Part shown: piece after piece, positions 7,532 to 16,768 of the stretch
How positions within the stretch are numbered: position 1 is the first letter of the stretch
Layout of the letters: each line of letters opens with the position of its first letter
Assembly (NCBI GenBank): GCA_910587735.1
Contig: CAJUNT010000015.1
Coordinates: 1 to 57,362, forward strand
DNA from: an uncultured Clostridia bacterium
Lineage (GTDB): Bacteria; Bacillota; Clostridia; Lachnospirales; Anaerotignaceae
Direction of reading: 5' to 3'
Length of the DNA stretch: 57,362 nt
Program-made: the position numbers and the translations under genes
The notes under the pieces: generated by a model
Seen by the model: only the letters and a program-made list of their open reading frames with translations
Databases searched by the model: none
Told to the model about the DNA's origin: nothing

Positions 7532-8353
7532 ATGAAAACAGCATTATTACAAATGTCTATTACTGATGACAAACAAAAAAATGTTGAAAGAGCAATTTCT
7601 TTTTTAGAGCAAGCAAAACAGCAATGTGCAGATATAGCAATATTGCCAGAAATGTTTTGTTGTCCATATGCCACAAAAAATTTTCCTTTATATGCAGAAA
7701 AGCAGGACGATATGATATGGCAGTCGCTTTCTAATGTAGCAAAACAATATCATATGTATATTGTAGGGGGGTCTATGCCTGAAAAAGAAGAAAGTGGAGC
7801 AATTTATAATACTTGTTATGTTTTTGATAGAGAAGGAAAACAAATTGCAAAACATAGAAAAATGCATTTATTTGATATTGATGTTTCGGGAGGGCAATAT
7901 TTTAAAGAGTCTGATACATTAATAGCAGGAAATGATATTACTGTTTTTGATACAGAATTTGGAAAAATAGGTGTTTGCATTTGTTATGATATTCGTTTTG
8001 TGGAGTTATCTCGTATTATGGCATTGGAAGGTGCAAATATAATAATTGTACCTGCGGCATTTAACATGACAACAGGACCAGCACATTGGGAATTATCATT
8101 TCGTGCAAGGGCATTGGATAATCAAGTATATACAATAGGTGTTGCTCCAGCAAGAAATCAATATGCTGAATATGTTTCTTATGGAAATTCTATTGTGGTT
8201 TCTCCTTGGGGAGAAGTGATTACCAGATTATCAGAAAAAGAGGAGATTGCTTTTTGTGATATTGATTTGAATGTAGTGGATAAAATAAGACAAGAATTAC
8301 CTATATTGGCACATAGAAGAGAAGATATCTATACTTTAAAAAGAAAAGAGTGA
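7532..8353 (+). CDS. Carbon-nitrogen hydrolase, omega-amidase-like
   Basis: This 273-residue nitrilase-superfamily enzyme has the Glu-Lys-Cys triad: E40 in ILPEMF, K110 in HRKMHLFD and C151 in CICYDIRF. The GQYFKESD and HWELSFRARALDNQ segments match the Nit2/omega-amidase branch, which hydrolyses alpha-keto acid amides such as alpha-ketoglutaramate. Other amidases of the same branch remain possible. It starts after AAAGGTGG. The msrAB gene follows after six bases, so the two are probably co-transcribed. Confidence 0.85.
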   Translation: MKTALLQMSITDDKQKNVERAISFLEQAKQQCADIAILPEMFCCPYATKNFPLYAEKQDDMIWQSLSNVAKQYHMYIVGGSMPEKEESGAIYNTCYVFDREGKQIAKHRKMHLFDIDVSGGQYFKESDTLIAGNDITVFDTEFGKIGVCICYDIRFVELSRIMALEGANIIIVPAAFNMTTGPAHWELSFRARALDNQVYTIGVAPARNQYAEYVSYGNSIVVSPWGEVITRLSEKEEIAFCDIDLNVVDKIRQELPILAHRREDIYTLKRKE

Positions 8354-8359
8354 TAATTT

Positions 8360-9310
8360 ATGAATATACAAAAAATATATTTGGCAGGGGGTTGTTTTTG
8401 GGGAACACAAAAATATATACAGTTATTGGAGGGAGTTTTAGATACTGTTGTAGGTTATGTCAATGGGGATACAGAACAAACTTGCTATGAAGCAGTATGT
8501 CATGGTAGTGGTCATGCAGAAGCAGTGGAAGTTACTTTTGATAGTGATAGAATATCACTTTTAGAATTATTAAAAGAATTTTACAGAACAATAGACCCTA
8601 CTTCCCATTATAGACAGGGTATGGACGTAGGTATACAATATAGAACGGGGATTTATTATTTAGAGCAATATCAAAAAGATATCATAGCACAGTCATTAAA
8701 AGAACTACAAAAACAATACCAAAAGCCAGTTGTAGTAGAAAATTTGTCATTGCAACATTTTTGTTTAGCAGAAGAATATCATCAAAATTATTTAAATAAA
8801 AATCCAAATGGATATTGTCATATTAATATCGAAAAAATAGTGAAAGAAAAAAGTCGCATTGTAGATGAAACAAAATATCATAAACCTAGTAATGAAACAT
8901 TAAAAGAAATGTTAACACCTTTACAGTATGCTGTTACACAGCAAAATGAAACAGAGCCACCTTTTCAAAATTTGTATTGTGATATGGAAAAAGAAGGCAT
9001 TTATGTAGATATTACAACAGGAGAGCCTCTTTTTCGTTCTGCGGACAAATTTCAATCTGATTGTGGCTGGCCAAGTTTTACAAAAGCAATAGACCCCAAT
9101 ACCATACAAGAATATGACGATTTGAGTCATAATATGATTCGAACAGAGGTAAGGAGTAGATGTGGTAATGCGCATTTAGGTCATGTTTTTGAAGATGGTC
9201 CAAAACAAAAGGGAGGTTTAAGATATTGCATTAATAGTGCAGCATTACGATTTATAGCAAAAGAAGATATGGAAAAGGAAGGGTATGGAGAGTTTTTAAA
9301 GTTTTTATAA
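8360..9310 (+). CDS. msrAB: Fused peptide methionine sulfoxide reductase MsrA/MsrB
   Basis: This 316-residue two-domain repair enzyme reduces both diastereomers of methionine sulfoxide in proteins. The N-terminal MsrA domain (about 1-155) carries GGCFWG with catalytic C12. The C-terminal MsrB domain (about 180-310) carries FQSDCGWPSF, HLGHVFEDGP and the catalytic cysteine in RYCINS. The zinc-binding CxxC pairs present in many MsrB proteins are not seen. The A-B order is common in Firmicutes. It follows the omega-amidase gene by six bases and precedes asnS by 26. Confidence 0.95.
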   Translation: MNIQKIYLAGGCFWGTQKYIQLLEGVLDTVVGYVNGDTEQTCYEAVCHGSGHAEAVEVTFDSDRISLLELLKEFYRTIDPTSHYRQGMDVGIQYRTGIYYLEQYQKDIIAQSLKELQKQYQKPVVVENLSLQHFCLAEEYHQNYLNKNPNGYCHINIEKIVKEKSRIVDETKYHKPSNETLKEMLTPLQYAVTQQNETEPPFQNLYCDMEKEGIYVDITTGEPLFRSADKFQSDCGWPSFTKAIDPNTIQEYDDLSHNMIRTEVRSRCGNAHLGHVFEDGPKQKGGLRYCINSAALRFIAKEDMEKEGYGEFLKFL

Positions 9311-9336
9311 TTAGAAATTAGAAAGAGGTAATAATA

Positions 9337-10740
9337 TTGCATTTTATACAAATAAAAGATATTTATAAAAATCAAAAAGAATATGCACAAAAAGAAATAG
9401 AAATAGCAGGCTGGATACGTACAATAAGGAGTTCAAAATCATTTGGATTTTTAGAATTAAATGATGGTACTTTTTTTAAAAATATACAAATTGTACTGGA
9501 ACAGCAACAGCTTTCTAATTATGATGATATTGTAAAGTTAAATATAGGCACAGCAGTGATTGTAAAAGGGATATTGGAACAAACACCTCAAGCAAAACAA
9601 CCATTTGAATTAAAAGCAAGTGAAGTAATTGTGGAGGGGAATTGTGACAGTTCTTATCCTTTGCAGAAAAAAAGACATTCTTTTGAATATTTAAGAAAAA
9701 TTGCTTATTTGCGTCCTAGAACAAATACATTTTCTGCTGTGTTTCGAGTAAGAAGTTTCATTGCTTATGCTATACACACATTTTTTCAGGAAAAAGGCTT
9801 TGTGTATGTTCATACACCTATTATTACAGGAAGTGACTGCGAGGGAGCAGGAGAAATGTTTTCTGTTACAACACTGCCTTTGAAAGACATTAAAAATATG
9901 CCTGTTACAGAAAGTGGTGATATTGATTTTACAAAGGATTTTTTTGGAAAACAAACCAATTTAACTGTAAGTGGTCAACTTTCAGGCGAAACATTTGCTA
10001 TGGCTTTTCGCAATATTTATACATTTGGTCCTACATTTCGAGCAGAAAATTCTAATACTGCACGTCATGCAGCAGAATTTTGGATGATAGAGCCAGAAAT
10101 GGCGTTTGCAGATTTAGAGGACAATATGCAAATAGCAGAAGAAATGTTGAAATATATCATATCATTTGTATTGGAAAATGCACCCGAGGAAATGACATTT
10201 TTTAATGAATATATAGACAAGGGACTTTTGAAAAGATTAGAAAATATTATTTCGTGTGACTTTGGAAGAATCACATATACAGAGGCGATTTCTATATTAG
10301 AAAAAGTAAGCGATAGATTTGTATATCCTGTAAAATGGGGTGTGGATTTACAAACAGAGCATGAAAGATATTTAACAGAGGAAGTATTTCAAAAACCTGT
10401 TTTTGTAACAGATTATCCTAAAGATATTAAAGCATTTTATATGAGAATCAATGATGATGATAAAACAGTTGCAGCTATGGATTTACTTGTGCCGAATATT
10501 GGAGAAATTATAGGGGGAAGTCAAAGAGAAGAAAGACTGGATAAACTGGAAAAAAGAATGCAAGAATTATCTATGAAAAAAGAAGATTATTGGTGGTATA
10601 TGAATTTAAGAAGATATGGCGGTACACGTCATGCAGGTTTTGGATTGGGATTTGAAAGAGCAGTAATGTATTTAACAGGTATGAGTAATATTAGAGATGT
10701 CATACCTTATCCAAGAACAGTACACAATGCAGAGTATTAA
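9337..10740 (+). CDS. asnS: Asparaginyl-tRNA synthetase
   Basis: This 467-residue class IIb enzyme charges tRNA-Asn. An OB-fold anticodon-binding domain (about 1-120, with EIAGWIRTIRSSKSFGF) is followed by the catalytic core. Motif 2 lies in TFRAENSNTARHAAEFWM and motif 3 in GFGLGFERAVMYLTG. The C-terminus RDVIPYPRT is diagnostic of AsnRS/AspRS, and the length matches AsnRS. It begins with TTG at 9337 after GAAAGAGG, with no better start nearby. No T-box leader is visible in the short upstream gap. Confidence 0.95.
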   Translation: MHFIQIKDIYKNQKEYAQKEIEIAGWIRTIRSSKSFGFLELNDGTFFKNIQIVLEQQQLSNYDDIVKLNIGTAVIVKGILEQTPQAKQPFELKASEVIVEGNCDSSYPLQKKRHSFEYLRKIAYLRPRTNTFSAVFRVRSFIAYAIHTFFQEKGFVYVHTPIITGSDCEGAGEMFSVTTLPLKDIKNMPVTESGDIDFTKDFFGKQTNLTVSGQLSGETFAMAFRNIYTFGPTFRAENSNTARHAAEFWMIEPEMAFADLEDNMQIAEEMLKYIISFVLENAPEEMTFFNEYIDKGLLKRLENIISCDFGRITYTEAISILEKVSDRFVYPVKWGVDLQTEHERYLTEEVFQKPVFVTDYPKDIKAFYMRINDDDKTVAAMDLLVPNIGEIIGGSQREERLDKLEKRMQELSMKKEDYWWYMNLRRYGGTRHAGFGLGFERAVMYLTGMSNIRDVIPYPRTVHNAEY

Positions 10741-10754
10741 CAAGGAGGAATAAA

Positions 10755-10994
10755 ATGATGATTGATAAATATGTAATTAGCGGAATTAATGAAATATGGT
10801 ATCATTTGAAAAAATATAAAGATAGAACAGATGAATGGCGAGCAGATTTTTATGATGCAGAAGAACAGTTGATTTGTAGCTTTGAAGGTGATGAAGAAAC
10901 AATGGAAAGACTGAAATCAGATGAAGAAACATATGCTATGGTAACAGAAATGGTTGACGTTGCAATTATGATGGGTGTAGATTTTGTACTGTAA
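10755..10994 (+). CDS. Small acidic hypothetical protein
   Basis: This 79-residue, strongly acidic cytoplasmic protein begins MMIDKYVISGINEIWYHLKK. It follows asnS by 14 bases with a perfect AAGGAGG site, so it is almost certainly translated and probably part of the same transcript. No known family or motif is recognised. Confidence 0.65.
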   Translation: MMIDKYVISGINEIWYHLKKYKDRTDEWRADFYDAEEQLICSFEGDEETMERLKSDEETYAMVTEMVDVAIMMGVDFVL

Positions 10995-11101
10995 CAGAAA
11001 TGTAATATAAAAAATAATATATTTGATGGAACAAATTAAAATAATCTACCGTCTTATGATATAGAAACAAATAAATGATAGAATTTTAGGAGGAAAATGA
11101 T

Positions 11102-12112
11102 ATGAAAAAAATATATGCAATACTTGCAGCAATGCTTGCTTTTTCTACAATAGGGGGCATGACAATATTTGCAGATGAGGTACAACAAAAGTTACCAGTA
11201 GAGTTACCAGCAGAAAAAACAGGAGAACATGATTTATTAGAAATGGAAAGCCAATATATGACAATGAATGCAAAAATAACATCTATTGAGAAAAGTGAAA
11301 AAGGTTATTATTTAATTTCTGCAACAAGACCAGATGATGAAATTGGTATTGTATTCACAATGGACGAAAACGCTTTTATATTAAATAGTAAAGATGGCAG
11401 TTTTATGAAAGCAGATGAATTAAAAAATGATATGAGTATTACTGCTATTTTAGGAAAAAAGACACCTATGACAATGAGCTTGCCTCCTATGACAAACCCA
11501 ATGGGTATAGTAGTAGGAGAAGAAAATTTTGCATCAACAGCTTATTTTGATGAGCAATTAACAAGCAAAGAAATTATGTTGCAGTTAAATATTTCAGATG
11601 AAACAAAAATTGTAGATATGGCAGGTACAAAAAAGGTATTTACACAAGATGATGTTAAAAATCAAAATTGCCTTGTATTATATGGTATCACAACAAGAAG
11701 TATACCAGCACAAACAAATCCTGTATTTGTTATGATATTACCTAATGATGAAGTAGAAGATATTGAGGAAGAGCTTGTTGGAGTAGAAGAAGCTGAAAAA
11801 TTATTAGGAGAACAACAAATGGAACAAGTAACAGAGCCAGCAATTGTTGAACCTGAAACAACAGTAACAACACCAATAGCACCAGTGTTAGAAGTAAATG
11901 TTGTTCCCCTGCGTGAAATGGCAGAAAAAGAAGGGTTTACTGTAACATGGAAAGCAAATGATAAACCAGTAGTATTACAAAAAGATGGCATTGAAATAGA
12001 AATCATAGTAGGACAACAAGAATACAAAAAGAATGGAGAAGTATTACAATCTGTAAAAGCACCAGAATTAAAAAATTCTAAAATTTATGTTAGTGAAAAT
12101 ATATTACAATAA
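11102..12112 (+). CDS. Secreted protein with copper-amine-oxidase-like stalk domain
   Basis: This 336-residue exported protein has a signal peptide ending near IFADEV. A middle beta-rich region (about 50-200) has an acidic, Glu/Thr/Pro-rich linker after it. The C-terminal segment, with VPLREMAEKEGFTVTW and KIYVSENIL, is a copper amine oxidase N-terminal (stalk) domain, a cell-wall-associated module of Clostridia that lacks enzymatic activity. An AGGAGGAAAA site precedes the ATG, and a perfect hairpin terminator follows. The role of the middle region is unknown. Confidence 0.75.
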   Translation: MKKIYAILAAMLAFSTIGGMTIFADEVQQKLPVELPAEKTGEHDLLEMESQYMTMNAKITSIEKSEKGYYLISATRPDDEIGIVFTMDENAFILNSKDGSFMKADELKNDMSITAILGKKTPMTMSLPPMTNPMGIVVGEENFASTAYFDEQLTSKEIMLQLNISDETKIVDMAGTKKVFTQDDVKNQNCLVLYGITTRSIPAQTNPVFVMILPNDEVEDIEEELVGVEEAEKLLGEQQMEQVTEPAIVEPETTVTTPIAPVLEVNVVPLREMAEKEGFTVTWKANDKPVVLQKDGIEIEIIVGQQEYKKNGEVLQSVKAPELKNSKIYVSENILQ

Positions 12113-12116
12113 TGAT

Positions 12117-12154
12117 AAAAAACAGACCTCACAATATTGTGAGGTCTGTTTTTT
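12117..12154. terminator. Bidirectional terminator
   Basis: A perfect palindrome pairs AAAAAACAGACCTC (12117-12130) with its complement at 12141-12154, around ACAATATTGT. It separates two convergent stalk-domain genes. Confidence 0.85.
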
Positions 12155-12169
12155 ATATACAAATATAAT

Positions 12170-13084
12170 TTATTGATATTCTATTCTGATACTTTGAATG
12201 TCATCTAAATCAATATTATCTGTATTCTCTAAATAAAATTGATATTCATTGTTACCACTTTGAGTATTTTTTCTAACAAATAGAATAGTGTGCTTTTCAC
12301 CATTGATATATGCTTGTATATGTTCATTTGTAATATCGTTTTCTTTTTCTATAATATTGCCAGCATAATCTACATTAATCATATCATTTAATATTTTTTG
12401 AAATGCCTTTATGATATCTGTTTCATATGATGGTATAGAAAATTTAAAATAAATTCCAATTGTTTTATTTTTTCCGAATGAAATATCAGATAAATAGCAA
12501 TTATTATTTTCTAATATAGTAAATGTTCCTGTGTCATCTCTTTCAAGTTCTATACTAAAAGGATAAATATTATATTTATTACGACTACTATAATAATGAT
12601 TAAGTGAAGCAATATATTCAAAACAAGTTTTTCTTTGTTCTGGATACCATGTAACTTTACCACAATAATTTAAAGAATCCATTAATATAATGATTTTTCC
12701 ATTTACATCATAAGCAGGTATGATATTACCATTTAATTGTATTAATTTATTTGGTGTGTGGGCATATGTTAAAAATGTGCCTGTAGGTACTGTATTTTGT
12801 TTTGCAACATATTCTGATAGGGGAATATCATATTTAGAATAATATAATTGGTATAAAGGATAATCAAGAAATATAGATAAATCAAAATGATGATAACGTG
12901 TTAAATCATCTATATCAATTCCAATTTTTCCGTCTATATTATATGATGGAATAGCTAGACCATCTATGTAAGCAGTGATATCTGTAGCAAATACCTTTGC
13001 TGTAGTATCGCTTGCATATGCAGTAACATGAAATGAAACAAATAGAAAATAAAAAATAAATAAAAATGATTTTAATTTTTTCAT
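12170..13084 (-). CDS. Secreted stalk-domain-like protein
   Basis: This 304-residue exported protein has a clear signal peptide (MKKLKSFLFIFYFLF, cleavage near AYASD). Two related short units, YIDGLAIPSYNIDGKIGI and QLNGNIIPAYDVNGKIII, resemble the repeats of copper amine oxidase-like stalk domains, with CGKVTWYPEQR after the second. The remaining C-terminal half is of unknown fold. It lies convergent with another stalk-domain gene, separated by a shared terminator. No catalytic function is suggested. Confidence 0.65.
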   Translation of the reverse strand: MKKLKSFLFIFYFLFVSFHVTAYASDTTAKVFATDITAYIDGLAIPSYNIDGKIGIDIDDLTRYHHFDLSIFLDYPLYQLYYSKYDIPLSEYVAKQNTVPTGTFLTYAHTPNKLIQLNGNIIPAYDVNGKIIILMDSLNYCGKVTWYPEQRKTCFEYIASLNHYYSSRNKYNIYPFSIELERDDTGTFTILENNNCYLSDISFGKNKTIGIYFKFSIPSYETDIIKAFQKILNDMINVDYAGNIIEKENDITNEHIQAYINGEKHTILFVRKNTQSGNNEYQFYLENTDNIDLDDIQSIRIEYQ

Positions 13085-13212
13085 AATAATTTCACGCTCC
13101 TACTATATATAATGAATAACTTACTAATATTAAAATAGAAAAAATAGTATTGTAATAAATAGTTTATCATACATAATGCAGTAATACAAGTGTTTCATAT
13201 TATACAGAATAT

Positions 13213-13728
13213 TTAATCTTTTTTGCTTTTCTTATTTTTTATAATATAACAAATACAAAGAGAAATACCAATTATAAAAGATAATATTACTGGTATAGAA
13301 AATGATAAATAATTTATAGGCATATAAATGTATTCTCCTATTGTAATATAACGATAAAATAAATATTCTAGTCTTAGCATGACAGAATGTAGTACCATAA
13401 TAAATATAGCAGATAGTATACTTGCCATTATAAAAAGTAAACCACTTATTAAAAGCAATGTCATTTTTCTATTTCTAATATGAATTTGTATTAAATCTTG
13501 TAATGTAATTTGGTCAGTATGGTTTGTGTTTTTTTCATCTAGCAATAAATCGTTCAATGTTACCTGAAAGATATTACAAAATTTAACTATGCTTTGTATA
13601 TCTGGTAATGTTGCTCCTGTTTCCCATTTAGATATAGTTTGTCTTGAAACATTTAATTTTTCTGCTAATTGCTCTTGTGAGATTCCAGAAAGTTTTCTAA
13701 ATTGATGTATTTTTTTGCCAATTTCCAT
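13213..13728 (-). CDS. XRE-family regulator with membrane anchor
   Basis: This 171-residue protein has an N-terminal helix-turn-helix of the Cro/CI (XRE) type (about residues 6-60), including SQEQLAEKLNVSRQTISKWE. Two long hydrophobic segments (about 88-115 and 135-162) follow, with a basic tail. It probably binds DNA while anchored in the membrane. The start follows AAGGAGG. A perfect palindrome and a second half-site in its promoter suggest autoregulation. Its targets are unknown; the adjacent secreted stalk protein downstream on the same strand is a candidate. Confidence 0.85.
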   Translation of the reverse strand: MEIGKKIHQFRKLSGISQEQLAEKLNVSRQTISKWETGATLPDIQSIVKFCNIFQVTLNDLLLDEKNTNHTDQITLQDLIQIHIRNRKMTLLLISGLLFIMASILSAIFIMVLHSVMLRLEYLFYRYITIGEYIYMPINYLSFSIPVILSFIIGISLCICYIIKNKKSKKD

Positions 13729-13756
13729 ATTTTTTTCCTCCTTATATTTTTTGAAT

Positions 13757-13809
13757 AAATTGATAGTATCAATATTTTATATAAAATATGGTATATATAC
13801 TATCAATTT
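13757..13809 (-). promoter_or_regulatory. Operator and promoter of the XRE gene
   Basis: ATTGATA-G-TATCAAT (13759-13773) is a perfect palindrome. The element TACTATCAATTT (13798-13809) repeats one half of it about 40 bases away. On the minus strand the distal TTGATA can act as a -35 box, with TATATA 17 bases downstream. The operators would then cover both the -35 box and the start site, fitting self-repression. Confidence 0.55.
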
Positions 13810-13855
13810 GTCTTTACATATCTGCTATTTATATTGACATATTGTAATTTTCAAA

Positions 13856-13893
13856 AAAAAGCCCTCAAATTAGTTACAATTTGAAGACTTTTT
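13856..13893 (-). terminator. Terminator of the suf pair
   Basis: AAAAAGCCCTCAAATT and AATTTGAAGACTTTTT form a stem with two mismatches. It lies about 75 bases past the stop of the sufB/D-like gene on the same strand. Confidence 0.65.
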
Positions 13894-13967
13894 ATTAGTA
13901 TGATATAACAGTAAAAGTATAAATTTTTATAAAATTTAAATATCAATAAAATATAAAAACATTAATA

Positions 13968-14888
13968 TTATTTTAAAAATCCATTTATAATTTGCTGTTC
14001 TGCTTCTTTTTCTGTTAATCCTAATGTCATTAATTTTGTTAATTGGTCACCTGCAATTTTACCTATAGCTGCTTCATGAATCAATGTAGCATCTAAATGA
14101 TTTGCTGTAATTTCTGGAATTGCTGCAACAACACCACCATCCATAATAATTGCATCACATTCCGAGTGACCATAACATTCCGAATTACCATTAATAACAG
14201 AACGAAAAACTTGTTTTGAGTTATCTTTTGCAACAGAACGAGAAATTAAATTTGCACTAGAACCCTTACCATCTAATTCTACTGTAAAGGCAGTTTCTGC
14301 TGTTTGTTTTCCATGTGTCATAATTTTTTCTTTTATAATTAGTGTTGCTCCTTCTGCAAGTTTTGCAGAAGATACTCTATTTGTAGAATCAACACCTTTT
14401 AATTGTACAGTATCCATTTCCATATAACTATTTTGTTCTGCAAAAATATGTGTTTGAGGATTGATGATACGTTCTCCTGTACCTTCTCCTTCTCCTATAT
14501 GTTTTTCAATATAAGTCACCTTTGAATTTTTACCTAAAAAGAATCTGTGTATACCTTCATGCATGGAAGCCTCTGTTCCACTATTATGCACACCACAGCC
14601 AGCAACAATTACTACTTCTGCATTTTCTCCAATATAAAAATCATTATATACTAAATCATTAATACCTGTTTCTGTAATGATTGCTGGAATATGAACACTT
14701 TCATTTTTGGTATTTTCTTTTACAATAATATCAATACCTGATTTACCATCTGTTTTGGAAACAATTTGTATAGTATCTGTAGAATTTCTGCTTTCACTTT
14801 GTCCATTATTGCGAATATTATAAGCTCCTACAGGTATATCATGCAAATCAGAAATTTGCTCTAAAAGTGATTTTAATATTGCGTCCAT
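13968..14888 (-). CDS. SufB/SufD-family Fe-S assembly scaffold
   Basis: This 306-residue protein of the SufBD core family works with the ATPase SufC to assemble iron-sulfur clusters. The parallel-beta core is visible as repeating strand blocks, including VVIVAGCGVHNSG, the HGKQTAETAF segment and the GHSECDAIIMDG stretch. The C-terminal ITANHLDATLIHEAAIGKI contains the conserved acidic/His region. It is shorter than a full SufB of about 470 residues and lacks the N-terminal extension. Its ATG overlaps the sufC stop as TAATG, so the two are translationally coupled. Such two-gene systems in anaerobes are called minimal SUF or SMS, where this protein is the only scaffold. Confidence 0.85.
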   Translation of the reverse strand: MDAILKSLLEQISDLHDIPVGAYNIRNNGQSESRNSTDTIQIVSKTDGKSGIDIIVKENTKNESVHIPAIITETGINDLVYNDFYIGENAEVVIVAGCGVHNSGTEASMHEGIHRFFLGKNSKVTYIEKHIGEGEGTGERIINPQTHIFAEQNSYMEMDTVQLKGVDSTNRVSSAKLAEGATLIIKEKIMTHGKQTAETAFTVELDGKGSSANLISRSVAKDNSKQVFRSVINGNSECYGHSECDAIIMDGGVVAAIPEITANHLDATLIHEAAIGKIAGDQLTKLMTLGLTEKEAEQQIINGFLK

Positions 14889-15604
14889 TATTCTTCCTCC
14901 TTCATAAAGCGACAGCCTTCTGTTTGATTTAAAAGACTTGGTAAAATTTGTTCTTTTGTACCTTGCTTTGTAATTTCGCCATTAGCAATCACAATGATTT
15001 TATCAGCAATATTTAAAATTCTTTCTTGATGAGAAATAATGACAATAGTGCCTTGTATTTCTTCATGCATTTTTTCAAAAACATTTATTAAATTTTTGAA
15101 ACTCCATAAATCAATACCCGCCTCTGGTTCATCAAAAAGAGAAACTTTTGTTTTTCTTGCTAATACTGTAGCAATTTCAATTCTTTTTAATTCTCCTCCA
15201 GAAAGACTGGCATTTACTTCTCTATCAATATAATCTCTGGCACAAAGTCCCACTTCCGAAAGATACTGACAAGCAGCAGCAGTGCTTAAATCTTTTCCAG
15301 AGGCTAATGCGATTAAATCATGCACAGTAACACCTTTAAAACGTACTGGCTGCTGAAAAGCAAAACTAATGCCTGCTTTTGCTCTTTCTGTGATAGAAAG
15401 TTTTGTAATATCTTGTCCATCTAATAATATTTGACCACTTTGAGGCATTATAATACCTGCAATGATTTTAGCAAGTGTAGATTTTCCTCCGCCATTTGGT
15501 CCAGTAATCACAACAAATTGATTATCTTCAATAGTTAAACTGATATTTTTTAATATACCCTCTTTTCCTTCAGCAGAATAGGATATGTTTTTTAATTCTA
15601 ACAT
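14888..15604 (-). CDS. sufC: Fe-S assembly ATPase SufC
   Basis: This 238-residue ABC-type cytoplasmic ATPase powers the SufBD scaffold. Walker A is GPNGGGKST (35-43), the ABC signature is LSGGELKR, and Walker B runs into VSLFDEPEAGID. The SufC-typical segment GISFAFQQPVRFKGV is present. The start follows AGGAGG. It is the first gene of a two-gene unit with the SufB/D-like gene. No sufS, sufU or sufE is present in the window, so the sulfur donor must be encoded elsewhere. Confidence 0.92.
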   Translation of the reverse strand: MLELKNISYSAEGKEGILKNISLTIEDNQFVVITGPNGGGKSTLAKIIAGIIMPQSGQILLDGQDITKLSITERAKAGISFAFQQPVRFKGVTVHDLIALASGKDLSTAAACQYLSEVGLCARDYIDREVNASLSGGELKRIEIATVLARKTKVSLFDEPEAGIDLWSFKNLINVFEKMHEEIQGTIVIISHQERILNIADKIIVIANGEITKQGTKEQILPSLLNQTEGCRFMKEEE

Positions 15605-15898
15605 TGTTGTAGTCCTCCTAAAAAGGTGTTTATTTTATATACAATATTCTTCATAACTTCTAAAATTATAACAATTTCACTATGGAAATGCAATATTTTT
15701 TAACAATATGATAGAATTGCTTTTTATTATATTTCTATAATAAAGTAAGCCTAACCTTATTTTGGTATATTTATACAATGAAAGGGATATGAAAAATAAT
15801 ATAAAAAATTTGATACTTTTTGATACTTTTTATTATTTATGATAAAGCTATCTTGGTCAAGAGAATAAAAATATATGGATAAGGAAAGGAGAATATAT

Positions 15899-16444
15899 AT
15901 GGAAATGCAGTATGGCTGTTATACAGAAAATTATCAGCTATTAAAGCCTGATGATAAAGATTTTTATGATGTTAATCATATTAACAGCAATATGGATATA
16001 GTAGATGAAGAATTAAATAAATTGAATCAAAAAACAATACAATTAGATGAAACAGTAGTAGATATTAGTGGTTTGATAGGAGAAACAGAAAATACAGGCG
16101 GTACTGTAACAGAAGGTACAGTGATGGCAAAGTTGAATGCGTTGCTTGATAAATTTACATCGGGTGGTGTGGGCATCAAAAAAGTACAGAGAGGCACTTT
16201 TCAAGAGAAACCTGTGGGAGGTAGTGCAGAAAATGATATTACAATTACGATTTCAGAAGTAAATCCAGAAAAAACATTTGTTATATTACGAGGCGGTGCA
16301 ACTTCAGGCTATGCATCCAGTCCCTCTGTTGTTATGGGATATTTAAAAAGGTTGACAGCAACCAGTTTTACATTTGCAGGAGCGAGAGGGTCAGTAACAG
16401 TTAGTCCTTCTATGATAAGTTATGAGATAGTGGAATTTTATTAA
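15899..16444 (+). CDS. Phage tail-fibre-like protein
   Basis: This 181-residue protein has an N-terminus (YTENYQLLKPDDKDFYDVNH followed by INSNMDIVDEELNKL) that matches the tail-attachment module of clostridial prophage tail-fibre or side-tail proteins. The C-terminal half (VGIKKVQRGTFQEK onward) is the common receptor-end beta domain ending in YEIVEFY. ATG 15899 is preferred because AAAGGAG lies seven bases before it; an earlier ATG at 15875 lacks a site. Two further tail-type genes follow. No capsid, lysis or integrase genes are nearby, so this is a detached cassette. Confidence 0.75.
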   Translation: MEMQYGCYTENYQLLKPDDKDFYDVNHINSNMDIVDEELNKLNQKTIQLDETVVDISGLIGETENTGGTVTEGTVMAKLNALLDKFTSGGVGIKKVQRGTFQEKPVGGSAENDITITISEVNPEKTFVILRGGATSGYASSPSVVMGYLKRLTATSFTFAGARGSVTVSPSMISYEIVEFY

Positions 16445-16457
16445 AGGGGTGTTTTAT

Positions 16458-16766
16458 ATGAGATATGCGCAAATTGACGGAAATGGTATTTGCTTTGCAG
16501 ACTCTTATTTGTCTGGTGAAGTGAATGCGAATGATATGATACCATTAGATGAAAATGTAATTTCGCCATTAGGTAAAAAATATTGTAATGGTGAGTGGCA
16601 AGAAGTAGAACAGTTACAGCAAATACAGCTAGAAAATGATACTGAAATGATTATGCAAGCAATAACAGATTTGGAATTAGAAAATATTGAGGCACAACAA
16701 CAAAGACAGGCATTGACACAACAAATTACAAATTTAGAATTAATGATGTTACAAGGAGGAAAATAA
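16458..16766 (+). CDS. Phage tail accessory protein
   Basis: This 102-residue protein has an N-terminal beta part, RYAQIDGNGICFADSYLSGE, typical of short phage tail-fibre partner proteins (XkdW-like in position). A glutamine-rich coiled coil (about residues 55-98) follows. The ATG at 16458 follows AAAGGGGTG and is preferred to 16449. It lies between the tail-fibre-like gene and the XkdX-like gene. The family assignment rests mostly on context. Confidence 0.6.
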   Translation: MRYAQIDGNGICFADSYLSGEVNANDMIPLDENVISPLGKKYCNGEWQEVEQLQQIQLENDTEMIMQAITDLELENIEAQQQRQALTQQITNLELMMLQGGK

Positions 16767-16768
16767 TT

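Noticed and set aside
9311..9336. Possible T-box leader before asnS
   Set aside because: The gap is only 26 bases and carries no specifier-loop or T-box sequence.
11662..12027. 121-codon minus-strand frame inside the stalk-domain gene
   Set aside because: Ser/Thr-rich shadow of the plus-strand gene, with no start signal.
13213..15604. XRE gene considered as half of a toxin-antitoxin pair with its neighbours
   Set aside because: The adjacent genes are a secreted stalk protein and suf genes, and no small toxin partner is present.
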